Source: Ampelocalamus luodianensis
Lineage: Eukaryota; Streptophyta; Magnoliopsida; Poales; Poaceae
Assembly (NCBI GenBank): GCA_036346255.1
Contig: CM070634.1
Span: forward strand, 68,776,476-68,840,475
Direction: 5' to 3'
DNA length: 64,000 bases
Shown: positions 12,901 to 24,105 of the stretch, piece by piece
Position numbering within the stretch: the first letter of the stretch is position 1
How the letters are laid out: each line of letters opens with the position of its first letter
Notes under the pieces: model-generated
Databases searched by the model: none
The model's input: the letters and a program-made list of their open reading frames with translations, nothing else
What the model was told of the DNA's origin: nothing
Translations under genes and position numbers: made by a program

Positions 12901-15106
12901 AACGCTCAGATCTAAATCCGGGGAGGTCGTGAACGGTTAGGATTGAGCCTAAGAGGTCCTGAGCGGGGGTTTTCTTTGTAAAAGACCAGGGGTGGCTTTT
13001 TACAAAGAGGACCCCGAGGGTGGTCTTTGCAAAATGACCGAGGGGAGGTCTTTTTGCAAAGAGGACCTCGGTGGAGGTCCAGGGGGTGGTCTTGGCAAAA
13101 TGACCAAGAGGAGGTCCTTTTGCGCAGGAGTGGTCCTAGCGGCTAGGATTTAACCGGGGTGGTCCTAGACGGTTAGGATCAACCCTAGGGGAGGTCCTGG
13201 CGCTAGTTTTTAACAGAGAAGGATCCGACGACCAAGAGCTAATCCGAGGAGGTCTTCGACGGCCAAGATTAACTCTAGGAGGTCCTAAAGCTTAGAGTTC
13301 TCCCAGATAACACTCTACGGCACAGTTTAAGACATGATCAATGCACCAATGATTAGCAATAAATGGGGCATTAATGCTGTCCTAAGAAAATGACGAAAAC
13401 GTGAGTTCGCACCGGCAAAACTCCCGAGCGCGATTAACGGCTCGCCGCCGGCGACAGGGACCACGCCGGCGCCAACTAAATACTGGAATAGAACCGCAAT
13501 ATCATCACGGAGCTAAAGGTGGCAACCTCGTCGGCGGCGACGGCTTTAAACACCGGCGAGCCGAAGATAGGCTAGGAAGGCTTACTACGAAACTACACGA
13601 GCTCTAGAAAATAACAACAAGGCTAAGGGATGGGCACCTGCAGGCAGAGGGGGGACCAGGGTGGTCGGAAGAACTTGGAGAAGGTCGACGAAGTCCGGCG
13701 GTGACGTGTTTGCCAGCGATGGAGAAGAAGATGATCTCGACCCCGAAAAGCAGCTCCCCAAATTGTCAACCTCTGTGAAGGTTAAACACAACAAGTTAGG
13801 GAGGTTTGAGGAGACCGAGATGACAAAGTGACAGCCAATATTGAATATTGAACCCCTGGAGCTCGAAGGTGGTCTTGGGGAGCTCCAAATCCCGACAATG
13901 GAGGTTTCGGGGGGGGTGCTATTGGGTGCTTGAGCTTGGGGCTCACACTCACAAACGAGGGAGTCCAAGCACAATTAAGAGTAGAGAAAGGAGAGGAGAA
14001 AAGAAGGTCTCAGGCTATTCATAGCCTGGGAGCTTGGTAATGGTGTGGACAAGACCCACTGTGAACAAAGTCCATGCTCCTGCCATGGACTTGCTAGATT
14101 TGACAGGGGCAGGTAGGTAGGAGATGACTTCTCTTAGGGCTAGGCTCTGACACATTAAATGCATGGCAGAAAGAGACGTTGGAAAGGCCAAAAAAGTGAC
14201 AGGCCACTGCACCAACTGCTCTGATCCTGACACACGCACGGGTGCGGGAAAATCACGATGACCAGGGCTCGAGGAGGTCGTGAGGGAGAAGAACAGGGCT
14301 GAGGGGGAGGTCCTGGATGATCCCGATTTGCATGGGGTGGTCCTGGACGTCCCAGATCACCCGAGGTGGGGAGGTCTTACTCGGCGAGAGGTCACGGGAG
14401 GTCGTGACCACGGGATGGAGATCGGTGGCTTGGACCACCCGAACGCCGAGGCGCTCAAGAGCTCCTCAGATCAGTGGGGAGGTCGTGAGCGTTGGATTGA
14501 AATCCAACAGCTCACACACGCACGCCCGAGTGCAGTTGAGTGGACTGGGTCCAACCATGTTGGTTGAGTTAGGCTCGGGCTCGAGCCCGAGTCTGACTCA
14601 AACCAGATTCGATTTTTCTGGTTTTTGAGAAGGCTGACATTTGGAGAATTGTTTGAGGTAGCAAACCAACTCCAAAGATTATGAAATTTTAACAGGAGCT
14701 TTCTAGCTGAGTTACTGACCTTGTGAAAAATTTCCAGAGGTTTTTGTGCTATACATTTTCCTCCAAAAATTCCACATGTGGTTGTCCCCAGTTTGACCAG
14801 AATTTGAGTAGTTTTGACTGACCTCCAAAAGTATTCAAACAATTTCTAAAAATTGTGAAATTTTTCAGATGGGTCACATACCAACCCAAGAATTTAGGAA
14901 AAATATTTTCAGGAGATTATCACAAGATAGAACAAGAATGTTTTTGAAGGATCAAGATTTGGATCAAAGACTTGTGACTATCTATTTCCATAACTCTTGT
15001 ACAATAATTGTTTAGTACATACAGGAAATACATGATGTAAGAAAAAGTTTTAATTTCTACTCATTTTCTTACATTTGAAACACAAGCCCAAAATTGGGAT
15101 GTTACA
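9976..15106 (-). repeat. Tekay-1 5' LTR (complete, 5131 bp)
   Basis: Bounded by TGTGAGGACC at 9976 and GATGTTACA at 15106 (TG...CA on either strand), flanked by the PBS inside and Tat coding sequence outside. It is the full partner of the truncated left LTR. At 5.1 kb it is long even for this clade. It contains the GAGGTC array at about 12335-13290 and a smaller cluster at about 14270-14490. Confidence 0.95.
12335..13290. repeat. GAGGTC-motif array in the Tekay-1 LTR (right copy)
   Basis: Matches the array at 2195-3090 unit by unit, but is slightly longer because of small indels and one extra segment near 12690-12740. The motif spacing is preserved, so the array existed before insertion of this element. 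Confidence 0.75.
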
Positions 15107-15109
15107 TTA

Positions 15110-15822
15110 AGGCTGTCGAACGTGAGGTAAACTCAATCGACTCTCCTCTTATCAATAAGATGTCGAAGTGGTCGGAAGTCACCATCTCTTTCGAGAAGAG
15201 TGACTGTCCGATCCCTTCGACTAGACCAGGTCGATTTCCGATTGTGGTCGAACCCACCATCAACAATTGTTGAGTAAATCGAGTATTGGTTGATGGTGGT
15301 AGCTCATTAAACATATTATTTACGAGTACCCTAGACGAGATGCAGGTTCCCAGGACAAAGGTAAGGCCGGTATGATACTCTTTTTATGGAATCGTACCGG
15401 GGTCTTCGGCCAAACCTATTGGCAAAGTTTCTCTTCCTTTAACATTTGGTTCACCAAGTAATTTCAGGATAGAGAAGATCTCTTTTGACGTAGTCGATTT
15501 CGATACGGCAAATAACGCCATACTCGGACGACCAACTTTGGCAAAATTCTTAATGGCTACCCATTATGGGTATCAATGTCTTAAGATGCCAGGTCCCAAA
15601 GGAGTGATCACAATGTATTGTGATACGAAGATGGCGCATTCCTGCGACCGTCAGTCCCTCGAGATGGTTGGACAGATACCAGCTCGAGACGAAAGTCAGC
15701 CTTCGACTAGCAAGTCGAAGCCTAAAGCTGCACCAAAGCCGAACGACCAAGTCAAGGAGATTCCTCTGGACGTGGAGGAGCCCTCGAAGACTGTTCGCAT
15801 CGAGGATTCTTCCGACCCCAAA
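15110..15822 (+). pseudogene. Tat element protease region
   Basis: Reads in one frame from the Tekay-1 junction: KWSEVTISFEKSDC, then VDGGSSLNILF (15292-15318), the aspartic protease motif in its Tat form, then VVDFDTANNAILGRP (15490-15535) and KMPGPKGVIT (15583-15610), which close the domain. An in-frame TGA lies at 15271 and a further stop near 15373. A polar linker follows to a TAG at 15823-15825. The start of the domain is upstream of the window, beyond Tekay-1. Confidence 0.85.
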
Positions 15823-15825
15823 TAG

Positions 15826-17330
15826 GAAGACGCCCTCATCACTTTCCTCCGAGCAAACGTAGATGTCTTCGCGTAGCAAGCATCCGACATGCCCGGAGTC
15901 CCCACGGAAGTGATTGAGCACAGGCTAGCTTTACGGCCTCATAAAGTATCCATAAAACAAAAGTTACAGAGATTTGCCCCTGATCGACCAGAAGCTATTA
16001 GATCAGAATTGGACAAGCTGCTTAAGGCATGCTTTATAAGAGAAGTCAATCACCCAGAGTGGTTGGCCAACCCTATAATGGTTAGGAAGTCAAACAGCAA
16101 ATGTCGTATGTGCGTAGACTTCACTGATCTTAATAAAAGGTTGTCCAAAAGATGATTTCCTTTACCTCGTATCGATCAGTTGGTTGATTCTACTACTGGT
16201 TGTGAAATGTTAAGTTTTCTAGATGCATACTCTGGTTACCACCAGATCAATATGTGTCAAGAAGATGAAGAAAAGACTGCGTTCATTACACCATTTGGAA
16301 TATTTTGTTATGTCCAAATGTCATTTGGTTTAAAGAATGCTGGAGCTTCTTTTCAGCGTTTGATGCAAACGACTTTTTCATCTCAACTAGGCCGAAATTT
16401 GGAAGCCTATATTGATGATTTAGTCATAAAAAGCAGCAAATAACTTAATCATATTACAGACCTATAAGAAACATTCGATGACCTCAGAAAGCACCGCTTG
16501 AAACTCAATCCCAAGAAGTGTGTGTTCGGAGTTTCTTTAGGAAAATTGCTTGGATTCTTAGTCTCTGCACTAGGAATCAAAGCAAATCCTGAAAAGATAA
16601 AGGCCATCATGCAAATGCGCCCCCCGACCATGAAAAAAGAAGTTCAGAAACTCACAGGATGCATGGCGGCTTTAAGTCATTTCATTGCACGCATGGGGGA
16701 AAAAGGAGTACCTTTCTTCAAACTTCTAAGAAAGCATGAGGGTTTTGAGTGGTTAGAAGAGGCTAATGCAGCCTTTGAGGATGTCAAGAGGTATCTTACG
16801 AGTGCTCCTGTCCTGGTTTCTCCGAAACCAGGAGAGACGCTCTTAATTTATCTAGCTGTCACGCCACAGGCAGTGAGCGCACTATTAGTCGTAGAATGTG
16901 AAAATGTACAACGACTGGTTTACTACGTTAGTAAAGTTTTACACGGGCCTAAGGAGCATTACCCTTAGGTCCAAAAACTTCTATATGCCCTCCTCATGTC
17001 TTCGAGGGAACTGCGGCATTATTTTCAAGCGCACAAACTAGTTGTGCTGTCTGAGTTTCCCTTGGGAGCGATTCTCCAGAATAGGGAAACAGCGGGACGC
17101 ATGGCAAAATAGTCAGTCGAGCTTGGGGAGTTTGACATCCATTTCGTGTCCCGAACAACCATTAAATCCCAAATCTTGGTAGACTTTGTCACCGAATGGA
17201 CAAATCCTGAACCTGTTCAGGATCCTCAGTACAATTCCCACGACCAGTGGACGATGTACTTTGACGGGTCACTTACTCTAAGTGGCTCAGGGGCTGGGTG
17301 GTCCTGGAATCTCCTATTGGAGAGACCTTA
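15826..17330 (+). pseudogene. Tat element reverse transcriptase and first RNase H
   Basis: RT signatures: RMCVDFTDLNK (about 16110-16137), FPLPRIDQLVD (16156-16188), LDAYSGYHQI, MSFGLKNAGASFQRLM, and the catalytic YIDDLVIKS (16408-16436). The connection region LTGCMAALSHFIARMG (about 16650-16697) follows. A poorly kept RNase H has LIYLAVTPQAVSA where the first Asp is expected (about 16850). In-frame stops occur near 15874 (TAG, family Trp), 16153, 16441, 16966 and 17110. A short stretch at about 16137-16156 reads out of frame between two compensating one-base changes. Confidence 0.9.
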
Positions 17331-17740
17331 AAATATGCCATACAATTAAACTTTCAGACCACTAACATCGTGGTAGAATACGAAGGTTTGCTAGCTGGCA
17401 TACGAGCCGCAAAAGCGCTCTCGATTCGCCGGCTACTCGTGAGAGGAGACTCTCAACTGGTTGTGAATCAAGTCAGAAAAGAGTACCAGTGCTTTAATTC
17501 GACAATGTCTCAGTACTTATCGAAAGTCTGAAAGATTGAGAAGCATTTTCTTGGTTTTAAGGTGCAATTTATCCCTCAAAAGGATAATTTCCTTGCAGAC
17601 CAACTTGCTCGTATAGCTTCTTCCCGATCTATAGTACCAAAAGGGGTCTTCTTGGAGCAACACCAGAAGCCGTCCCTGGTCGAAGAACTGGAGATACCTC
17701 TTATTGAGGCAGCCTCTCTAGAATACGAGGATACCTAGAT
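17240..17740 (+). pseudogene. Tat element archaeal-type RNase H (second RNase H domain)
   Basis: TMYFDGSLTLSGSGAG (about 17251-17300) has the first catalytic Asp. After a one-base loss near 17299 the domain continues as VVEYEGLLAGIRAAKAL (Glu) and VRGDSQLVVNQV (Asp), and later NFLADQLARIA (last Asp). This additional RNase H after the RT-linked one distinguishes Tat-lineage elements. A TGA at about 17530 also breaks it. Confidence 0.88.
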
Positions 17741-18239
17741 GACTCCCATCTACGAGTATCTTTAGACAGGTTTTGTACCTGACGATGATCTCGAGGCAGA
17801 TCGATTATCTCGAAAGGCCAAAATGTATACTTTGGTCGAAGGGATCCTCTACAAAAGGTACTCAAGGGGTGCTCATGCGATGCATTCCGCAGAGCGAAGG
17901 ATTAAAACTCCTTCACGACATACACGGAGGCATTTGCGGGACTCATGCTTTCTATAGAACGCTGGTTGATAATGCCTTTCAACAAGGTTTCTACTAGCCA
18001 ATAGCCCTCTACAATGCCAAGGAGCTAGTTAAAAAGTGTGTACAATGCCAGTTTCATAGCAGGCAAATACACCAACCAACTCAGGCATTACAAACAATCC
18101 CTCTATCTTGGCATTTTGCGACCTAGGGTCTCGATATCCTAGGACCATTACCCAGAGGGCCAGGCGGATTCGAATTCCTTTTCGTGGCTATTGATACGTT
18201 CACAAAATGGATAGAAGCCGAACCTATGATTGGGATAAC
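17741..18239 (+). pseudogene. Tat element integrase, N-terminal part
   Basis: Holds the HHCC zinc finger (LLHDIHGGICGTHA, later KKCVQCQFHSR at about 18032-18062) and the start of the core, GLDILGPLPRGPGG and FLFVAIDTFTKW, with the first catalytic Asp. TAG stops at 17998 and near 18124 replace expected Trp codons. The frame is cut at 18239 by the solo LTR and resumes at 19843. Confidence 0.88.
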
Positions 18240-19837
18240 TGTTGGTGATATGCCCTAGAGGCAATCATAGAGATGATTGTATTACGTCTATGTTTATGAG
18301 TTCTTGAATAAATGTTATTTTGTTCCTTGAATGAATCATTAGTTCTGAAGATCAACAAGTATGTGACTTGTTGGTGAAACTCTTCGACTTATATGATGTC
18401 GTTCTAAAAGTATCCCTGGTCGAATGTCACTGATCGGAACACCACTGACCCCACGACCAGCACATGTATTGATTGATGATCATGTTTCACCGGTCATGGA
18501 TATAGGGATATCGAATCAATAATGTAAACACATGTTAGAGAACATGGGGTTGGATTGACCCACCTTGAGACACTATAGAGATTATTATGATTCTATGTGT
18601 TATTAGTTGGTCTCAAGCAATGATGATGTATAATCCTTAGACCTAAGATCAGCATGGTTCCGTACATGTGTAACAGCACTCTTAGGGGTTGTCAAACGCT
18701 ACTCGTAACAGGGTAGTTATAAAGGTAGCCTTCGGGTATGCTATGAAACATGTAGAGGGATGTGACTGATCGGATATGGGATTTGCCCCTCCTAACATAA
18801 CGGGAGAGATGTCTTTGGGCCCCTCGAAGTGGTCGGATAAAGAAAGTGCATGGCCATGCCACTAGCGGTCGAAGTGTTCGACCACATAAGGTTATCCGAC
18901 AACTCGATCGAGAAAGTATTGAACAGTCCATGGATGACACATTATCTCACCTGGAGTTCAAACCAGATATCGTGAGGCAAAGGGAGAATACTAGAGTAAG
19001 TCGCTTAGTTCGATCAGATCCAGACAAGTCATATGGTGATACGAGCAAGTCGTAGACTGATCGAACGAAATCACAGAGTGGTCGAAACCTAGTCGTAAGG
19101 AGTTACGAACTGGTCGTGACCGAGTGTGAACTGGTCGTATAAAGATAGGACCTGGTCGTAAGTGACAAGGACCTAATCGTAGATCATATTGCATTAAGGT
19201 TCGTTCGATATAATTTGTGTGTATTCGGGAATCGTTATGTCCTGCTAGGGACCGCTACGACTCATGGTCGGAAAGGGTTTTCGAGTCACAACTGATTACA
19301 CATAAACCTAACGGGTCACACACTTAATGGGATGGAACAAACCAGTATGAATACGATTCGTCAAACGTGTTCGGATAGGATCCGACACGGGGCACTATAT
19401 AAGGATATGCTTGAGGCTAGTATAAAGGGGAAGAGAGACACGTAAGTTGTTTCCATCGAAACCCTAGCCGCCATCTTCTTGAGAGAGCCTTCCCGTGCGA
19501 CTTGGTGCTAGTACACCGGCGTACGGTTGTTCCTTCTCTGGACGTGTGGATACCGTAGAGGCGCTACTATAGTCGCTGTTGCGCTGAGGACGATCCGCAA
19601 TCTTCACAAGGAACTGAGGAGGTTGCTGGAGGAGAAGATCGACTACGAGGACGTTGGACGATCATCTACGACCACCGCATCGGCGCGTTTATCGTCGGAC
19701 TAGGCTGCTCCGACTCTACTTCCGCTGCACTGCGTGTCTATTGGTAATGATCTGTGATCATCTATCTTGCTTGGCATCCTGGTTTACGTGGTAGAAATTT
19801 TGAATTGTTGCTAGCGTAGCCTACCCGTATCCCAACA
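18240..19837 (+). mobile_element. Solo LTR (1598 bp) with 5-bp target duplication
   Basis: Begins TGTTGGTGAT and ends CCCAACA, so the ends are the inverted hexamer TGTTGG/CCAACA. ATAAC flanks it on both sides (18235-18239 and 19838-19842), a perfect 5-bp target duplication. There is no PBS, polypurine tract or coding region inside. A TATA box at 19396 (TATATAAGG) followed by an AAACCCTAG-type leader places its sense on the plus strand. This is the footprint of an element reduced by LTR-LTR recombination. The superfamily cannot be fixed without an internal region; the opening sequence resembles a common grass LTR family, probably Copia (inference). Confidence 0.92.
19396..19403 (+). promoter_or_regulatory. 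TATA box in the solo LTR
   Basis: TATATAAG about 440 bases before the LTR end, followed by a leader-like stretch containing GAAACCCTAGCCGCC at about 19457. This placement is typical of the U3/R boundary of plant LTRs. Confidence 0.6.
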
Positions 19838-19842
19838 ATAAC

Positions 19843-20575
19843 AACGAAAGCATAAAAAAAGGTTCATGATGAGATGCGTGATAACTCGATTTGGGGTACC
19901 TAGTCGGATAATCGCAGATAATGGTAAGCAAGTTTCGAACGCAAAATTTCAAAAATTTTGCGACAAGTTGGGTACCAAGTTGTGTTACGCTTCCGTTTCC
20001 CACCCCCAAAGCAATGGGGCGGTCGAAAGAGCGAACGACTAAATAATGCAGGGAATTAAAACTCGAGTCTTTGACCAGCTTGTCAAACGCTCGGGGACTT
20101 GGGTACAAGAATTACCCTCAGTATTATGGGCAATTCATACGACTGCTAGTCGAGCTACAGGTGAAACACCTTTCTTTCTAGTTTTTGGTGCTTAAGCCAT
20201 GCTCCCACCATAACTAAAGATCAGGTCGGTACGAGTCGAAAATTTTAATGACTCCGCCCAAGAACAACTTTGAGCGGACGACATTAACCTGCTTGAAGAG
20301 AAGAGAAACCAAGCTTTAATCTGTTCAACAGTCTACCAATAAACCCTGCGCAGATACTACGATCGTAAGGTCCAACCTCGTAGCCTCGCTATAGGTGACT
20401 TGGTATTTAGGCTTATCCAATCCCAGTCTAATCGGAATAAACTTTCCCCCAAGTGGGAAGGTCTTTACACTGTGGTCGAAGTTATACGTCCAGGTTCGGT
20501 ACGACTAGTAATGGAGGACGGTCGAGTTTTCTCAAACTCTTGGAACATCGACCAGTTACGCAAATTTTACGTGTA
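19843..20575 (+). pseudogene. Tat element integrase, C-terminal part
   Basis: Continues the core after the solo LTR: ITRFGVPSRIIADNGKQ (second catalytic Asp), HPQSNGAVERAND (near the catalytic Glu), VLWAIHTTASRATGETPF, YYDRKVQPRSLAIGDLVF, and the C-terminal domain LSPKWEGLYTVVEV ending at a TAA after RKFYV (20575). In-frame TAG/TAA/TGA codons occur at about 20040, 20194, 20211, 20270 and 20340. There is no chromodomain, as expected for Tat. Confidence 0.88.
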
Positions 20576-21757
20576 ACAAACTGCCATGATAATAAAGTAC
20601 CAAGTTCTTTCTATCTTTATTGTCTTCCTTTGAGTAGTGATTTTCTAATCTTTTGACCATATTTTATACGCTCAATTTTTCTTTACACTGGTCGAGGAAA
20701 GGACACAACAACTAGTCGAACTCTTTTCTCTCTGCATGTGGTCTTGCCCGCTAGAAGGAACTTCCTAGTATCGCCTTGTTCCTAATTTTTGCTGCTAATA
20801 CAAAGGTTTCGAGCTTAGAAAACATGGTTGAAGGATTTTAAGCCAACTCTTATCACCTTAGTTTATTTCTTCATTTTGAAAAATACTCTAAGAAGAGTGC
20901 ACTTTTGAGATTTGTTCGACTGCTTTTGGTAAACTTGGTCGGTTTTAACTGGTCGGAGGAAGAAACACACCTAGTCGAAACATCTCCTCTCTTCACGTGG
21001 TCCTGCCCACTAAAAGGAACTTCCTAGCATCGTCCCGTTTTCTACTTTTGCTACCAGGACAAACTTATCGAGTACACTGAGAAAAGTTGAACGAATTTTT
21101 AAAGGTTCTCTAGATGTTTGTTTCACTCAAGTTGTTGTTCTTGATTTGATTGATCTGGTCAGAGATGGTAACATCACCTAGTCGAAGCCTTTCGTTTCTA
21201 CACGTGGTCCTATCCACTAGAAGGAACTTCCTAGCGTCGATTCGTTTCTACTCTTTCGACTAGTGTAAGATAATCGAGATTGAAAACTATAAGTCGAACA
21301 AACCTCTCTGTTTTAAGAAACCCTTTTTCACTATTTACTTAGTTTATTCAAATAAACTAAGCAAATAGTCAGGGGCTAGGATAAAGTTATAAACATGACT
21401 TCAATTCTTAGTCTTGGTTTCTTTTTTCGTCCATTATCTTATGAGTTACTAACTACTCTACGAGATGATTTGCAGAAAAAAGAAAGAAGGAAGGAAGGAT
21501 TACAGATATCTGGTCTAATTATCTTTTCCATTTATTATCTTATGAGTTACTAACTACTCTATGAGATGATTTGTAGGAAAAAAGAAAGATCATATATTTA
21601 CATCAACAAAAAGCTTGTCTTTATAGGTTCCTATTACAGACTACTCTGATGAAGGAGATCCTATTTGCATCTCCTCCGCGACTTTCTCGTCTATCAACTG
21701 CATGTCCTCGATCAACCGCTGTGCTTCGGCTTCAGTACAGATGAAGTCGGCTTCAAT
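20576..21757 (+). repeat. Tat pol-to-LTR spacer with three imperfect repeats
   Basis: Three related blocks begin near 20688, 20949 and 21157 (spacing about 261 and 208). Each runs from CTGGTCG/CTGGTCA through CTAGTCGAA, then an ACGTGGTC- or ATGTGGTC-type word, to AAGGAACTTCCTAG. That last word contains the palindrome GGAACTTCC. A second short duplication occurs at about 21420-21465 and 21535-21575 (TATTATCTTATGAGTTACTA). No sense ORF was found. Long non-coding spacers of this kind are usual in Tat elements. Confidence 0.7.
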
Positions 21758-22526
21758 TTATTGAGTGTTAAGGTTGGGGTCACGAGCTTTAAGTTTGGCT
21801 AAGACATAGCTTACAGCTCCTTTGATTGCTTCCTTTATTGAGTCAATCTGGTTAGTCTTCAGAGTAGTCACCAACTCTTGCAAAGTACCGACTTGCTCCC
21901 CAATGGCACTTGTGTGAGCAGTTATCGTGTCCTCATGAAGAATGACTTCTTCAGCACGTAGCCCACCGAGTACATTGTTCAAGAGGGAGATATTGTCTTG
22001 AAGATTGACCTTCATCGACTTTATCTCCTCCTGGGTGCAAGTTGAAGCCTCATGGAGTCGTTTTATTTCGACCAATCACTTTGAAAGGAGTGAGGTTGGT
22101 TAGATAAAATGATTCCAGGAGATGAGAAAACAATTTAATAGCAGGTAAAAGATTACTTACCCGCTAATTGATAATCTAATATCTCAATTTCTTGATCTTT
22201 GTCTTTGGTAATGCGGGCGATTTCATGAATGACCAGGGACTTTTCTTTAACTTCGGTCTGAAGAGTTCCCACTTCGGCTTGAAGAGCCCTTGTTTCGGCT
22301 TCTTTTTCTAAAAAAAAAAAGAACGAGAAGTTAGGAAGGTAAGATCAATTTCACAAGCAGTCGTAACTTTAAGTGGGTACTGTTTATTTTCTCCTGCAAC
22401 TACTAGGTTGCAGAGTTGGCCTCCTGAAGCTTCTTCAAAAGGCTATATACTTGATACCTTAACTTTTTCGTCTCGGCTTTTTCGTAGTCGAGCGAATCAG
22501 CTAGGGTCTTTTCGTCACTCTTGAAC
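21758..22526 (-). pseudogene. Antisense coiled-coil relic in the Tat 3' spacer
   Basis: The minus strand has a 105-residue open frame (21758-22075) rich in heptad-like Leu/Val/Glu spacing (LHEASTCTQEEIKSM ... LQELVTTLKTNQ). Upstream on the same strand a 147-base block (22161-22307) reads EKEAETRALQAEVGTLQTEV and then a further coiled coil. It is preceded by a long T-tract ending TAG and followed by GTAAGT, so it looks like an exon. A third block (about 22410-22526) reads SDEKTLADSLDYEKAE and follows TTTTCAG. Antisense ORFs downstream of pol are reported for Tat-lineage elements. Some plant databases carry coiled-coil proteins of a putative gypsy-type transposon family that may derive from such ORFs (not checked). 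The joins are not all clean, so it is called a relic. Confidence 0.5.
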
Positions 22527-23571
22527 CTGAAAATGTTAAGGGTAGACATAAACACAAAGGCAAGTGGTTGTAAGTTATTCTACAACCATCCTCATAGTCG
22601 TAAGTCTTTCTGCGACTTCCTGTCATGAAGCTTCAGACCGCAACTCCCAGCAATTCCGACTTGTCGAGCCATCCCGTAGTAATATTGGAAAAGGTCGAGG
22701 TCTGCCGGAATCCCCAGCTATGCCTCACACAGGTACACGAATACGCTTAACATTATGATGGAATTAGGACCAAGGTTCACTAATTCGATCCACCCCAAAG
22801 TGCTCGAGTACAAGTGTGAGAAAATGGTGAGCAGGCAATCGGAGGCTGCACTCACAGTACGCCTGAAAGACAGGGATCTGCCCAGTCTCACCCGACGGCC
22901 AGTGTTGCCCAACCGCCGAAATTCACTTCCCGAGTACTTTCTCGGGAATATTCTCGGTAGCTACCAAAGCGTGCATCTTCGCCGTGTCCATCTCCGATTC
23001 GGCCCACTCAGAAACGGTTCTGGCCATTTTTTCTCATGAAAAGAAGGTTTGGATTTGGAAAGGCTTCAAGAAAGTGTACGGTTTTTGCTGGCGGCGGGAG
23101 GGCGAGAACTCGATGAACAGTCGAGGTGAACTGAGAAAAAGGTAAGAACTCTAAAGTCATTCCTACGTCAGTTTTTATAACCGTGTGCTTGAAATAAAAC
23201 ACCGTGGAAACTCAACGGTTCGAGAAATCTCTTAAATCTGCCTGTTCGAGAAAACCGAGGCTGTTTTACACCTCAAGCGAAATTACCTTCTTGACCAAGT
23301 ATATTTCTGGTCAAATGAAATATCAATCGGAAAGGTTTTACTTTCGATCATTGTGCCACGATCACTTTGTAATCGTAAGATTTTCTATGACTACCTCGTA
23401 GTCGTGAGATTTTTTAATAAACTTCCTTGACCAAGTATATTTCTTGTCAAATGAAACACATGTTGAAGAGTTTTTCCTTCGACCCTCACCCTACAACCAC
23501 CTTGTGGTCGTAAGAATATCTATGACTCTTTTCTCAAGCAAGCTATTTTCACTTGAAGATGGGGGGCTAGA
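22527..23571 (+). other. Tat spacer, hairpin monomers and polypurine tract
   Basis: No convincing ORF. Single hairpin-like words of the form GTCGTAAG-n-TACGAC occur near 22568-22620, 23365-23400 and 23505-23530, foreshadowing the array at 23690. The tract GAAGATGGGGGG at 23555-23566 is the likely polypurine tract before the 3' LTR. Confidence 0.55.
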
Positions 23572-23689
23572 TGACGAGTATCTAATAATATTCATTTTAC
23601 TATTTATCAGTAGTTAGTATTATGGATAAATATGACGTCACACAGCTATTAAATATACCCCTTATAGTTGTAAGGGAGAAACCAATCAG

Positions 23690-23875
23690 GTAGTCGTAAG
23701 TTCTTCTACGACCACCCCCATAGTCGTAAGTCCTTCTACGACTACTATATGATCTTAAGTTCTTCTACGATCACCTCTGGTCGTAAGTCCTTCTACGACC
23801 AGTAACTAGTCGTAAGGTTTTCTATGACTATGTCCTGGTCGTATGTCCTTCTACGACTAGACCTGTCACGACTTC
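23690..23875. repeat. Tandem array of about 28-bp hairpin units
   Basis: About six imperfect units, each of the form GTCGTAAGTCCTTCTACGAC, i.e. GTCGTA and TACGAC arms around a short loop. Every unit is therefore itself a small inverted repeat. The array is in U3 of the Tat LTR, some 220-400 bases upstream of the TATA box. Confidence 0.8.
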
Positions 23876-24096
23876 CTCATAGTTAATTGGGCCCACTTGC
23901 CTGTAGGCCCAATTAATTATGAGATCTGAGCAGTCAATATACGCAGTTATTCTCTGGAGTAACTGCATGTAACACACCATTATCTCTGATTGATAACCGT
24001 CAGACAACGTGGGGAGGTTACTACTTCGATGATTACTACCATTATTACGGAATAATGGGGCACCTCTTGACCTGGAACGACTACTTCTGCACGTAC

Positions 24097-24105
24097 TATA
24101 AAAAG
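24097..24105 (+). promoter_or_regulatory. TATA box in the Tat 3' LTR
   Basis: TATAAAAAG in the middle of the LTR, downstream of the hairpin array, in the position expected of the element promoter. Confidence 0.6.

Larger units (their letters stand above)
1..15106 (-). mobile_element. Tekay-1: Tekay/Del-type Ty3/gypsy retrotransposon, 5' end of element at right
   Basis: Long direct repeats lie at 1-4874 and 9976-15106 (position 1 aligns with 10120). Between them, on the minus strand, are gag, protease, RT/RNase H and integrase with a C-terminal chromodomain, the gypsy order of a chromovirus. A Met-initiator-type PBS adjoins the right LTR and a polypurine tract adjoins the left LTR. The right LTR ends TG...CA. 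Tat protease coding sequence starts immediately to its right, so the element is inserted in the Tat element. The left LTR lacks about 144 bases because the window begins inside it, so the target duplication (right flank TTAAG) cannot be checked. Coding regions carry several single-base frameshifts, so as read the element is not autonomous. Confidence 0.93.

Noticed and set aside
23690..23875. Possible CRISPR-like array (short repeats with spacers)
   Set aside because: Units are contiguous imperfect hairpins in a plant LTR with no unique spacers and no cas genes.
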